From Streptomyces sp. NBC_00353 (GTDB taxonomy: Bacteria; Actinomycetota; Actinomycetes; Streptomycetales; Streptomycetaceae), in contig NZ_CP107985.1 in the NCBI RefSeq assembly GCF_036108815.1, forward strand, positions 4,340,001 through 4,404,000: 64,000 nucleotides of DNA, in the 5' to 3' direction. The notes below the pieces were generated by a model, which did not search any database, had not been told where the DNA came from, and saw only the letters and a list, made by a program, of their open reading frames with translations. Shown one piece after another: positions 1 through 8,509 of this stretch (position 1 is its first letter; the number at the start of each line of letters is the position of its first letter). Position numbers and translations under genes: made by a program.

Positions 1-274
1 GCAGGCCCGGATGGCGGTACATCACCCCCGTGACCATCAGGCCGAGTGTCATCCGCTGGGTCAGCGCCGCCACGAATCCGAGGGCCGTGTACCCCTCCAG
101 CATCGGCTCGTCGGCCGTGCTCTGCGGGGTCTCCATCTGGAAGTAGTGGTCCATCACGGTGAACGAAGCGACCCCGCCCTGGTCGGCGATCCGCGCCGCC
201 TCGGCGAGCGTGGGCGCGATGAGCGCGGGGTCGGCGGGTTGCGAGTAGTTCCAGTAGTGCAGGCCGAGCTTCAC
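1..274 (-). CDS. LLM-class (luciferase-like) flavin/F420-dependent oxidoreductase, N-terminal fragment
   Basis: Only the first 91 residues lie in the window; the gene runs off the left edge. The N-terminus (MKLGLHYWNYS) and the segments SFTVMDHYFQ and LGLMVTGVMYRHPG match the first strands of the bacterial luciferase-like TIM barrel, where F420- or FMN-dependent oxidoreductases bind the cofactor and substrate. The start is GTG at 274, because GGAGGA sits six bases upstream; an in-frame GTG at 280 overlaps that ribosome site. Substrate cannot be told from this piece. The gene diverges from the amidase at 536. Confidence 0.8.
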   Translation of the reverse strand, partial: MKLGLHYWNYSQPADPALIAPTLAEAARIADQGGVASFTVMDHYFQMETPQSTADEPMLEGYTALGFVAALTQRMTLGLMVTGVMYRHPGL

Positions 275-422
275 GTCCACTCCTCCGTGCCGGAACCTCT
301 GCGACGACCCTGTGCAGTCCTTCGTCACGGTACGTGCGTCCGGGCAGGCAGGCACGGACAGTACGCCCGGCCGGGTGCCGGGGCCTCGGCGCGGCCCTGC
401 TTCGGAACCCTTGCGGGAGTCG

Positions 423-440
423 GCATGCTCCCCTGCATGC
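423..440. promoter_or_regulatory. paired GCATGC palindromes upstream of amidase
   Basis: Two copies of the self-complementary hexamer GCATGC lie at 423-428 and 435-440 in the divergent intergenic region, about 100 bases before the amidase start. They could be an operator or chance. No clear -10/-35 pair was recognised. Confidence 0.2.
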
Positions 441-535
441 GGTAACCCGGCGCGCGCAGCGAACCTCCGCCCGGAAAGCTGTTGGGCGTACGCACCCCCA
501 CCGTCCCCACGGCGAAAGACAAAGAGGGTCTCCCT

Positions 536-1417
536 GTGCGTTTGTACCGAATGGCACTGTGGGTCACGGTCCCTTTGGCCGTTCCTCTCCTGGCGGCACC
601 GGCCGGGGTGACGAGGGCCGGCAGCGGGACGATGCCGGAAAGCCCACCCTCGGCGCAGCGGACCGAAACCGTTCCGGAGCCGGCCGTCGATTCCACATGG
701 CCGTACCCCACCCTCGGAGCGACGCCGGTGACATTCCCCCGTGCGGCGCTTCGGCCCGCCATCGTGTCGCGTGCGCAGTGGCGGGCCGACGAGACCCAGC
801 GCGACGCCCATGCCCACTACACGGGAGGGGTGACAGCGATCTTCATCCACCACACCGACACCCCCAACGACTACAACTGCGCGGACGTCCCGCTCACCCT
901 GCGCAACCTGTATGCGGGCCAGACCCACGACCGGAATTGGGGAGACCTCGGCTACAACTTCCTCGTCGACCGATGCGGCAACATCTACGAAGGCCGCGCC
1001 GGGGGTGTCGACCGCCCCGTCGTCGGCTCCCACACCCAGGGGTTCAACCGGGGCACCGCGGGGATCGCGGCGATCGGCACCTTCGGACGAGGGACGGCGG
1101 TGCCGGCCCCCATGGAGCACTCGATCGCGGCCCTCGCCGCCTGGAAACTCGGCCTGCGCGGTGTCGACCCCCGCAGCAAGGTGCGACTGACGTCCACCAA
1201 TGACAAGAGCCGCTATGCCAAGGGCACTTCGGCCGAATTCAATGCCATCTCCGGCCATCGCGACGCCAATGAGACCGACTGCCCCGGGGATGCGCTGTTC
1301 GCCCGGCTCCCCGCGATCCGGGACATGGCCGCCGATCTCCAAGGCAGGTCTGCAGGAGCATTCTCCGGTATCGGCGTCCCGGTGACCTTGCAGAGCCTCC
1401 ACCAGGGCGGCAACTGA
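536..1417 (+). CDS. secreted peptidoglycan recognition protein / N-acetylmuramoyl-L-alanine amidase
   Basis: A 293-residue exported protein with a hydrophobic signal peptide (about residues 6-25) followed by a PGRP/amidase_2 domain (about 80-280). Family enzymes cut the bond between MurNAc and L-Ala of peptidoglycan using zinc. Zinc-ligand candidates are visible: the His pair in IFIHHT (residues 105-106) and the His and Cys of SGHRDANETDCPG near the C-terminus; LGYNFLVD and GNIYEGR are typical PGRP core motifs. Start GTG 536 is preferred because it directly precedes the signal peptide and AAAGAGGG lies upstream; an earlier in-frame ATG at 482 would add 18 unneeded residues. Confidence 0.88.
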   Translation: MRLYRMALWVTVPLAVPLLAAPAGVTRAGSGTMPESPPSAQRTETVPEPAVDSTWPYPTLGATPVTFPRAALRPAIVSRAQWRADETQRDAHAHYTGGVTAIFIHHTDTPNDYNCADVPLTLRNLYAGQTHDRNWGDLGYNFLVDRCGNIYEGRAGGVDRPVVGSHTQGFNRGTAGIAAIGTFGRGTAVPAPMEHSIAALAAWKLGLRGVDPRSKVRLTSTNDKSRYAKGTSAEFNAISGHRDANETDCPGDALFARLPAIRDMAADLQGRSAGAFSGIGVPVTLQSLHQGGN

Positions 1418-1572
1418 CGCCGGTCATCGGTCGGCACGCCTACGGACGCCGGCGGCGCGGCCCTCACCCGTTCGGGGCCACCGGCGGTGCGAACGGGTTC
1501 CTCCGTGTGCGTGGACGTCGGGGTCTGCACACGCTGAAAGGTGCTGCAGCCGGTGATCCACGATGAGGGACG

Positions 1573-2559
1573 ATGATCGTATCGGTGGTGTCGATGCCGG
1601 AAGGCATCGTTACTCGTACACACGTGTCGGAGGCACGTGAGCGTCTCGCGGCATCCCGTTTTCTGATCGTGGACATCGAGCTGCCCGAGGAGGCACCGCC
1701 CGACGAACAGCCGGTCGCCCACCAGCTCGGTCTGGAAGCCGAGGACCTGGCGTGGCTCGGCAGGGAGGGCGAAGCCGTGCGTGCCGAGTTCCTCGGAGAG
1801 AGCGCCGGGTTCGTCGTACCGGTCGTCGAGGCAGGCCAGGTCACTCATATCCACGCCTTCGTGACCGAACGGTACCTGGTCACAGCTCACCGAGGGCCGG
1901 TCGAACCGATCGGAAGCCTCACCGCCCGGTTGCCGCACGAAAGGCCCTCCGACACCGTGGCCACGCTGTTCCTGCTGCTGGAAGAGGCCCTGGAGACCTT
2001 TCGCCACTCAGCCGTGCAGGCTCTGCTGGAGGTGGAGGACCTCGAGGACGAGATGTTCCAGCGACGCCGGCCCCAGCAGGTCTATCGTCTGGCACGGCTA
2101 CGACGGCGCGCGGCCCTCCTGCACCACTCGCTCCTGCCCTACCTGGAGGCGACGGACGAGACCTTGACGCGGAGGATGATGAGCGGCAGCTTCCCGGAGG
2201 AGCGGCAGAGGCTCGCCCGCTCGTACCAACGCGCTGCGAGGTCGGTGCTCACGGACATCGCGTCTCTCCAGGACGCCTCCCGGCGAGCCTTCGTCAGCTA
2301 CTCCTCCCTCGTGTCCGGCGAGCAGAACGGCGTGATCAACCGGCTGGCCATCGTGTCGACGATCTTCCTGCCGCTGACGTTCCTGACCGGATTCTTCGGC
2401 ATGAACTTCACGTACATGACCGATGAGTTGGAGAGCACGACCGTCTTCTGGCTGCTGGCTGTGGGGCTGCAGGCGATCGTCCTGTCCATCGCCCTCTACG
2501 TGCTGCACCGCACCCGCCTCTGGCGGAAGCTGCGCGACGACGGTCCCGATGACCTGTGA
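1573..2559 (+). CDS. corA: CorA-family divalent cation (Mg2+) transporter
   Basis: A 328-residue membrane protein with a long alpha/beta and helical cytoplasmic N-terminal part and two C-terminal transmembrane helices (about residues 262-282 and 292-315). The hallmark GMN motif is at 276-278 at the end of the first helix (FFGMNFTYM). CorA proteins form pentameric channels for Mg2+ and sometimes Co2+ or Ni2+. The usual MP following GMN is absent, so substrate preference is uncertain and a ZntB-like role is possible. The start is ATG 1573 behind GAGGGACG; ATG 1594 is an alternative. It converges on the phosphatidyltransferase gene. Confidence 0.85.
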   Translation: MIVSVVSMPEGIVTRTHVSEARERLAASRFLIVDIELPEEAPPDEQPVAHQLGLEAEDLAWLGREGEAVRAEFLGESAGFVVPVVEAGQVTHIHAFVTERYLVTAHRGPVEPIGSLTARLPHERPSDTVATLFLLLEEALETFRHSAVQALLEVEDLEDEMFQRRRPQQVYRLARLRRRAALLHHSLLPYLEATDETLTRRMMSGSFPEERQRLARSYQRAARSVLTDIASLQDASRRAFVSYSSLVSGEQNGVINRLAIVSTIFLPLTFLTGFFGMNFTYMTDELESTTVFWLLAVGLQAIVLSIALYVLHRTRLWRKLRDDGPDDL

Positions 2560-2629
2560 GCCCACGCACGCTCGACATCGCCGGTTCCTCTTCCGGCCCT
2601 TGCTCTTGGCCATCACCCTCCGCCGGAGG

Positions 2630-3601
2630 TCAGGCCGCAGTCGTGATGTTCTGCTGTTGTTGTTCGAAGGAGCTCATCGTGCGCGTGAAGTCCCGGGTGG
2701 ACAACAGCAGCTTGTAGACGATGGCCAGTTCGAAGACCAGCAGCAGTGCCGCGCTGACGACAGTGGCACCGATGACCTGGTCCAGGAGCGGGCCGATGAT
2801 GAACACGCTCATCTGAAACTCGATGCCACTGATCAGATGGGTGCGGATGCGGTGACGCAGCATGAACGAGCGGAACCGCAGGTAGCCGGGGAAGCGGTGA
2901 CGGAACTCCTGTTGCAGATCGATCACTTGCCCTCGGGAGGCGGCGAGTGTCACTGGACCGGAGGGCGCCTCTTCCCGCGCAGGGAGGCTGGTTGCATCGT
3001 GCTCGATGTCGGCTTCGGGGTTGTCCCGAAGCAGGTCCTCCATGAAGGCGAGCTCCGCCTGGTTCTCGGCTCGACGGGCTGACCGGATGCGCGACTTGAT
3101 CTGCTTGCGCATCGTGTGCCGGGTCTTGAAGATCTCCAGCGAGTTGATGTACCGCAGGCCGTCCAGGAAGACGACCACGGCAGCGAGCCAGACATAGATC
3201 ATCTCACCGGTGCGGGAGTACTGGCCGGCCATGAGGGCGATGGCGCACGCCATGACCCGTATCCGGTCGAAGATGTAGTCCAGCCAGGCGCCGAACACAG
3301 ACCCCTGACCGGTGAGACGGGCGACCTTGCCGTCCATGCAGTCAAGGATGAAGCTCAGGTGGTAGACCAGCGCGCCGGCGATCAACCAGTACCAGTCGCC
3401 CTTGGCGAAGCAGGCGGCGGCAACCAGCCCCAGGACCAGCGCGCCCCAGGTGATCTGGTTGGGAGTAATACGGGTGCGCCTGGCAACGAACCGCACCAGG
3501 GGTGTGGCTACGGGGTCGACCAGGAGCACGGTCCACCATGCATCGCGCTTCTTCTGCGTAATGCGACGCACCTCGGCGAGGGGCGGTATGTCTCGACGCA
3601 T
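2630..3601 (-). CDS. CDP-alcohol phosphatidyltransferase family membrane enzyme
   Basis: This 323-residue protein carries the complete CDP-alcohol phosphotransferase signature D-x2-DG-x2-AR-x8-G-x3-D-x3-D, with its aspartates at residues 87, 90, 108 and 112. The family transfers a phospho-alcohol from a CDP-alcohol to a lipid or inositol-type acceptor in the membrane. Several hydrophobic helices surround the motif; a long charged cytoplasmic insert (about 165-235) separates it from two C-terminal helices. That insert is unusual compared with the roughly 200-residue phospholipid synthases, so the acceptor is unknown. The start is ATG 3601, which has CAGGAAG eight bases upstream; an upstream GTG at 3634 lacks a ribosome site. 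Confidence 0.82.
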   Translation of the reverse strand: MRRDIPPLAEVRRITQKKRDAWWTVLLVDPVATPLVRFVARRTRITPNQITWGALVLGLVAAACFAKGDWYWLIAGALVYHLSFILDCMDGKVARLTGQGSVFGAWLDYIFDRIRVMACAIALMAGQYSRTGEMIYVWLAAVVVFLDGLRYINSLEIFKTRHTMRKQIKSRIRSARRAENQAELAFMEDLLRDNPEADIEHDATSLPAREEAPSGPVTLAASRGQVIDLQQEFRHRFPGYLRFRSFMLRHRIRTHLISGIEFQMSVFIIGPLLDQVIGATVVSAALLLVFELAIVYKLLLSTRDFTRTMSSFEQQQQNITTAA

Positions 3602-3760
3602 GGAATAACTTCCTGAAGTTCTACTGACGTTCACCTGAACTTAAGAAGGGGATGATCCAGATACAAGGCTCCACCGGTGCAACCTTTACCCGCCGGTAGG
3701 AGTCATGGAGCCTTTCCGGCGTGCCTGCTCACGTACGACCGCGGCCCGGCGAGGCCTCCG

Positions 3761-4258
3761 TCACCTGGGCAGCCGGGCCCATGACCTGATGCCCGCATGC
3801 GGCGGCAGCGCGTCGCAGACGCCCCACTCCCCGCCCCAGTCGTCCACGACGGAATCCAGCAGCCACAGGGCACTCCGGCGTCGCTCCGCACAGAGGGCGA
3901 CGGTATCGGGATCGGCGTGGCGCGGGTGCTGGTCCCAGACGGCCAGTCGAAGTGCGTTGTCGCGGTGCCGCGCGGAGACGTACAGATCGTGGCCCGGGGT
4001 CATCATGCCGGCGACACCCACGAGCTCACCCATCACGAGCGCGGTCGGCCAGGTGTACGGAGTGAGCCCGTACGCGCGCAGCGAGGCCGTGACGGCATTG
4101 CGTCCGATCGCCGCGCTGCGCGGGTCGCCGGGGAGAGTGAGACTGAGCGCCGGCCCACGATCGGCGATGCGGCGGCTGGGTTGCGGGTACGCGTACGGGT
4201 CGGGTGCGGGCTCCTCGGCGGCTGCCGGACAGAGCGCGGCGCACGGAGATTTCGGCAT
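3761..4258 (-). CDS. RsbW-like HATPase-fold protein, degenerate N-box
   Basis: This 165-residue protein aligns in outline with the Streptomyces ATP-binding (anti-sigma-factor-like, HATPase_c) proteins that accompany XRE/DUF397 pairs. It contains a short beta/alpha core with LSLTLPGDPRSAAIGRNAV followed by the helix ALVMGELVGVAGM. In active GHKL ATPases that helix reads ELV-x-NA, where the Asn coordinates Mg-ATP; here the Asn is Val. It is divergent from the XRE gene at 4570, the usual arrangement of the whiJ/abaA-like clusters. The start ATG 4258 has GGGGAG seven bases upstream. It may act as a binding protein without ATPase or kinase activity. Confidence 0.65.
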   Translation of the reverse strand: MPKSPCAALCPAAAEEPAPDPYAYPQPSRRIADRGPALSLTLPGDPRSAAIGRNAVTASLRAYGLTPYTWPTALVMGELVGVAGMMTPGHDLYVSARHRDNALRLAVWDQHPRHADPDTVALCAERRRSALWLLDSVVDDWGGEWGVCDALPPHAGIRSWARLPR

Positions 4259-4569
4259 GACTGACTCCCCTTTTGTACAGGTGGCGAGTTGGCGGTCTCT
4301 CTTTCGCGTCGATGCGCACAGGTGGCTCTTGCGCTGCGGAATGAGCGGTGGCTTGCCTCCCTGGCGCGGAACCGCCCCTCCCAGGGCAGGAGGATGCGGG
4401 CAGGACCGCGCGATGCACTTCCAGCTCGTCGCAGCGTGAGCAGTGCGTCACCGAATGTAGTGGGCTGGGGGTCATAATGGCCACCCACTCCCGCACATTT
4501 GAATCCTTACGTGGTCCAAGGCGCGGTCTGCACGGCAGACTTCGCACGGAAGGTCACGGAAGGACTGAC
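4259..4569. promoter_or_regulatory. divergent intergenic region between HATPase-like and XRE genes
   Basis: These 311 bases separate two divergently transcribed regulators and must hold both promoters. I could not pick out a convincing consensus promoter or palindromic operator. Short ORFs crossing it are shadows. Confidence 0.4.
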
Positions 4570-5421
4570 ATGGCATCGCGAACGTCCCCGACCGAACGTC
4601 AGCGGCGTTTGGGTAGCGAACTCCGGAAGATGCGCACCACGGCCGACATCTCTGCCGAGAACGCGGCCAGGCTGCTCGGGGTCGACCGCTCCAGGCTCTC
4701 GAACATCGAGCAGGGTCTCCGCGCCATCAGCGAGGACCGTCTGCGCACACTCGCCGACGCCTGCGGCTGCACGGACGAGGCGTATGTGAACGCCTTGGCC
4801 GACATGGCCCGTCCCTCGCACCGAGGCTGGTGGGAACGCTACCGGCCCACCCTCCCCAGCGGCCTCCTGGACATCGCGGAGCTGGAAGCCCACGCCTTGC
4901 GCATGCGGACGGCCCATTCCGTACACATCCCGGGGATCTTTCAGACCAGCGATCACGCCCTCGCCGTCTTTCGCGTCGTCGTGCCCGCTCTTCCCGAGCA
5001 CGAGGTCGCCCTCCGCCTGGCCCACCGCGTGGAACGCCAGCAGGTCCTGGACGGCGTGACACCGCCGGAGTACGTCGGCGTCATCCACGAAGCTGCGCTG
5101 CGTATGCAGTTCGGCGGCAGAAGGGTGGCCCGCGCCCAGCTGGAACACCTTCTGGCCGTGTCGGAGCGCCGCCGCATCACCTTGCGCGTGACCCCGTTCG
5201 ACGCGGGCGCCTTCCCCGGTGCGGGACAGACCGTGAACTACTCCGAGGGCCCCGTACCGCAGCTGGACACGGTGCAGGTGGACAGTACACATGGGCCCGA
5301 ATTCCTGTACGGGGAAGCGCAACTGACCAAATACCGTTCACACCTCGACTGGATGGAACGGATTGCGCTGCCACCCGAGAAGTCCCGGGATTTCATCCAC
5401 GACATCGCACGTCACCTCTGA
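4570..5421 (+). CDS. XRE-family regulator with DUF5753 (WhiJ-like)
   Basis: A 283-residue protein with an N-terminal helix-turn-helix (residues about 12-70; LRKMRTTADISAENAARLLG then SRLSNIEQG) and a DUF5753 sensor region (about 100-275; WWERY, AHSVHIPGIFQT and LRVTPF motifs). This family, typified by WhiJ, is found in many copies in Streptomyces and works with a small DUF397 partner in development or antibiotic control. The start is ATG 4570 with GGAAGGA upstream; longer frames lack support. The DUF397 gene begins 11 bases after its stop, so the two are almost certainly co-transcribed. Confidence 0.88.
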   Translation: MASRTSPTERQRRLGSELRKMRTTADISAENAARLLGVDRSRLSNIEQGLRAISEDRLRTLADACGCTDEAYVNALADMARPSHRGWWERYRPTLPSGLLDIAELEAHALRMRTAHSVHIPGIFQTSDHALAVFRVVVPALPEHEVALRLAHRVERQQVLDGVTPPEYVGVIHEAALRMQFGGRRVARAQLEHLLAVSERRRITLRVTPFDAGAFPGAGQTVNYSEGPVPQLDTVQVDSTHGPEFLYGEAQLTKYRSHLDWMERIALPPEKSRDFIHDIARHL

Positions 5422-5432
5422 GGGGAGTCTCC

Positions 5433-5624
5433 GTGCACGGCATCACATGGGAAGAACCGTTCTGTGGTGAGGGAGCCAGCTGCTACCGACTCGGGACGGA
5501 TGATCAGGGCAACAGCTACATCGCACTCGTCGGCCAGGAAGCCCACTACCTCACCGACAGCCGGGAGGCGCTCCGGCAGATGATCCGCGACATCAAGGCC
5601 GGCAAGGCCGACCACCTGCTCTGA
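5433..5624 (+). CDS. DUF397 small regulatory partner protein
   Basis: A 63-residue protein with the DUF397 pattern: an N-terminal W (ITWEEPFCGEGASCYRLG), central YIALVGQ and a C-terminal helix ending in IKAGKAD. DUF397 proteins bind or antagonise the adjacent XRE/DUF5753 regulator. The start is GTG 5433 with GGGGAG eight bases upstream. It is the second gene of a two-gene unit with the WhiJ-like protein. The first Trp and Ser region is less conserved than in the usual SS-x-GG-x-CVEVA form. Confidence 0.8.
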   Translation: MHGITWEEPFCGEGASCYRLGTDDQGNSYIALVGQEAHYLTDSREALRQMIRDIKAGKADHLL

Positions 5625-5647
5625 CACCGGAGGCCCGGGCCGGTGTC
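5623..5647 (+). terminator. hairpin after DUF397 gene
   Basis: GACACCGG and CCGGTGTC form a perfect 8-base-pair stem around a 9-base loop, overlapping the DUF397 stop codon. There is no T-tract, as is common in actinomycetes. Confidence 0.55.
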
Positions 5648-5888
5648 GGTAAGAGGCAACTGTGCATCAACTATGCCACCGGCAACGTCACGCTACGCCG
5701 GTGTCCAAGTACCGGTCGCGGCGCAGCGGCCGGCGTGGCCCCGTACCGCTCGGTGTCGCCGCGTCGAGCGCATCGCGGCACACTGAAAACGGGCGTCGAT
5801 CCGGCGCCGAGTGCTCCTCAGGACGGAGGCGACCACCTCACCTGCGGGATCAACGAAGACTCGGGGCGGTCAGCCGCTGTCAGGATGA

Positions 5889-8258
5889 GTGACCGCCGCG
5901 ACGGCCGACGGAGGTGCCTGGGCCGTGAGGGGCGACGCACTCATGATCATCGATGGTTCCGGTGTGATCACGGAGTGGAGTCATGAGGCCGCCTCCTTGC
6001 TGGGCCTCCCCGCGTCCGAGGTGCTGGGTCTTCCGGCGACAGGACTCTTCACGGTCGGCAAGGGCAGTCATGGCGGGGAAGAGCTGCAGCTGAGCAGCCG
6101 GGAGGGCCGCACGGCAACGTGCGCGCTGTGGGTGCGGCCGGTGCTGCGAGACGGCGCCGTGGCCTGGGAAATCGGGCGGCAGCCGTCGGAACACCCGGGC
6201 GGGACCCCTGCGGACGGCATGAGCGAGAGCCTGATCGAGGCCCTGTTCACCGAGTCACCCATCGGCTTGCACATCCTCGACCGCGAACTCCGGATTGTGC
6301 GCACAAATACGGCCACACGTGTCTTGCACGGAGTGCCGCCCGAGGGACTCCTGGGTCGGCGACTCGTGGAGGTGTACCCCCTCTCGGACCCTGCGACCGA
6401 GGAATGCGTGGCCCGCCGCGTCCTGGAGCAAGGCGTGCCGGCGCTCGACCGCTTGGTGCGCACTCGCTTTACCGCCGATCACGGCGGGGAACAAGTGTTC
6501 TCCGTATCCACCTACCGGCTTCAGGACACCCGAGGGGCAGTCCTCGGACTCGCGATATCCACGGTCGAGGTGACCGAGCGGGAGCGGGCGCACGCGCACA
6601 GCGCCGTCCTCGCCCGTGTGCGCGAATCCGTCGGCCGGACCCTCGACGTGGTCACCACCTGCCAGGAGGCAGCGGAGGTCCTGGTGCCTGAGTACGCCGA
6701 CATCCTCGTGGTCGAGGTAGTGGATGACGTCGTACGGGGTGAGGACCCCCCGATCGGTCCGCTCAGCCGGGATGTGCCCCTACGCCGTGCTGCCTTCCGC
6801 AGCCGTGTCGCGGAGCCCGTGCATCCGGTCGGCGATGTACGCACCGCGCCCTACGGGACCCCGTTCGGGCAAGCTCTGTCCGACCTGCGTCCCCGGCTCG
6901 TGAAACTGACTGCCGACAGTGCCTGGCTGGCGGCGGATCCGCCACGCGCCGAGGCCGTCCGCGCGTCGGGAGCGCATTCGCTCATCACGGCGCCGCTGAC
7001 CCTCCGCGGCACGGTGCTGGGGCTGATGAGCCTGTACCGGTGCGGACAGACCGAGCCCTACCGCGAGGACGACGTCGCCCTCTCCCTCGAACTGGCCGCC
7101 CACACCGCGCTGTGCATCGACAACGCCCGCCGCTTCACCCGCGAGCGGACCATCGCCGCCACGACCCAGCGCCGGCTCCTGCCCCAGAGCCCCGGTCCAC
7201 GGACAGCCGTCGACACTGCGTGGCTCCGCCTCCCCGCGGACCTGGGTGCGAGCTGGTTCGACACCATCGCCCTGCCCGGCGCCCGCACAGCACTGGTCAC
7301 CGGCAACGCGAACGGACAGGGAATCTCTGCCGCCACCACCATGGGGCAGCTGCGCACCGCAATCCACGCACTGGCCGCACTCGACCTGGAGCCCGACGAA
7401 CTCCTCGCCAGACTGCACGACACCACCGGCCGCCTGGCCGAGGAACGTGCGGCGCTCCCACCCGCCGATCCGCTGCACGACGAGACACTGACCGCAAGTT
7501 GCATCTACGGGGTCTACGACCCCATCACCCGCATCTGCACCATCGCCCGTGCGGGGCACCCCGCACCGATCCTCGTCCAGCCGGACGGCACGACCCACGT
7601 CTGCGACGTCCCGGCGAGCCCCCTGCTGGGATGCGCCGAGGACGTGCCCAGGGCTTCCACGAGCCTCAAACTCGCCGAGGGCAGCATCCTCGCCTTCTAC
7701 ACCGCAACCCTGCTCCCGGAGGCCGGGGCGGAGACGGATCCGGGCCTGCTCCGGAGCGTCCTGAGCCGGTCCGACCGCTCCCTGCAGTCCCTGTGCGACG
7801 ACGTCGTCTACGCACTGGGAAACGATCCCCCACGAGGCGACGCCGCGCTTCTCCTGTCCCGTACCTCCGGCATCGCCCCCGACCACGTGGCCACCTGGCA
7901 GCTCACCCCCGACGCGACAGCCCCCGGCGAAGCCCGAGCCCTTGCCCGGCGCCGCCTCACCGACTGGGGGCTGGACGAGGAATCCGTCTTCACCGCAGAG
8001 CTGATCGTCAGTGAACTGGCCACGAACGCCGTGCACTACGGAGCTCCGCCCGTGCGACTGCGCCTCATCCTGGAGCGCACACTTACCTGCGAAATGACGG
8101 ACGCCGGCAGCTCCGCACCCCATCTGCGGCACGCGCCGGTCGTGGACGAGGGAGGTCGCGGGCTGTTCATCGTCTCCCAACTCGCCCACCAGTGGGGCAC
8201 CCGCTACAGCCAGAGCGGCAAGACCATCTGGGCCGAACAGTCCCTCCCACCCCATTGA
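5889..8258 (+). CDS. PAS-PAS-GAF-PP2C(SpoIIE)-HATPase signalling protein with degenerate phosphatase domain
   Basis: The 789 residues contain PAS domains (about 15-75 and 113-225), a GAF domain (about 235-400), a SpoIIE/PP2C region (about 435-645) and a C-terminal HATPase (about 665-785). The HATPase keeps its N-box (ELIVSELATNAVHYG, Asn713) and G-box (GRGLFIVSQL). The phosphatase part has lost the metal-binding acids: GGDW reads GASW (453-456), GDVxGHG reads GNANGQG (472-478), and YTDGL reads YTATL (604-608). AGHP is kept. Family members act on anti-sigma-factor antagonists in partner-switching; this one probably binds rather than dephosphorylates. The start GTG 5889 is tentative; ATG 5943 is an alternative. 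Confidence 0.85.
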   Translation: MTAATADGGAWAVRGDALMIIDGSGVITEWSHEAASLLGLPASEVLGLPATGLFTVGKGSHGGEELQLSSREGRTATCALWVRPVLRDGAVAWEIGRQPSEHPGGTPADGMSESLIEALFTESPIGLHILDRELRIVRTNTATRVLHGVPPEGLLGRRLVEVYPLSDPATEECVARRVLEQGVPALDRLVRTRFTADHGGEQVFSVSTYRLQDTRGAVLGLAISTVEVTERERAHAHSAVLARVRESVGRTLDVVTTCQEAAEVLVPEYADILVVEVVDDVVRGEDPPIGPLSRDVPLRRAAFRSRVAEPVHPVGDVRTAPYGTPFGQALSDLRPRLVKLTADSAWLAADPPRAEAVRASGAHSLITAPLTLRGTVLGLMSLYRCGQTEPYREDDVALSLELAAHTALCIDNARRFTRERTIAATTQRRLLPQSPGPRTAVDTAWLRLPADLGASWFDTIALPGARTALVTGNANGQGISAATTMGQLRTAIHALAALDLEPDELLARLHDTTGRLAEERAALPPADPLHDETLTASCIYGVYDPITRICTIARAGHPAPILVQPDGTTHVCDVPASPLLGCAEDVPRASTSLKLAEGSILAFYTATLLPEAGAETDPGLLRSVLSRSDRSLQSLCDDVVYALGNDPPRGDAALLLSRTSGIAPDHVATWQLTPDATAPGEARALARRRLTDWGLDEESVFTAELIVSELATNAVHYGAPPVRLRLILERTLTCEMTDAGSSAPHLRHAPVVDEGGRGLFIVSQLAHQWGTRYSQSGKTIWAEQSLPPH

Positions 8259-8509
8259 GGACTCAATGAACCGGGGCAGCAGGGCCACTCCTCGATGAGG
8301 AAGATCACGCTGCCACCGCGCGACGACCATCCGCTGCAACGCCGAAGGCTCGGTGCCCGGTGGTTCGGCGGTCCGGGCCGTCCGTGAGAAAGCTGTTCCT
8401 TTCTGATCACGTGTGCCGCTACAGTGACGCAGCTGTCGTAGGGGAACGTGAGGTTCCGTTCCGCGCCGGGGAGGCGAACGGCAGCCTTTCATCACTCTTG
8501 TGGGGGCAC

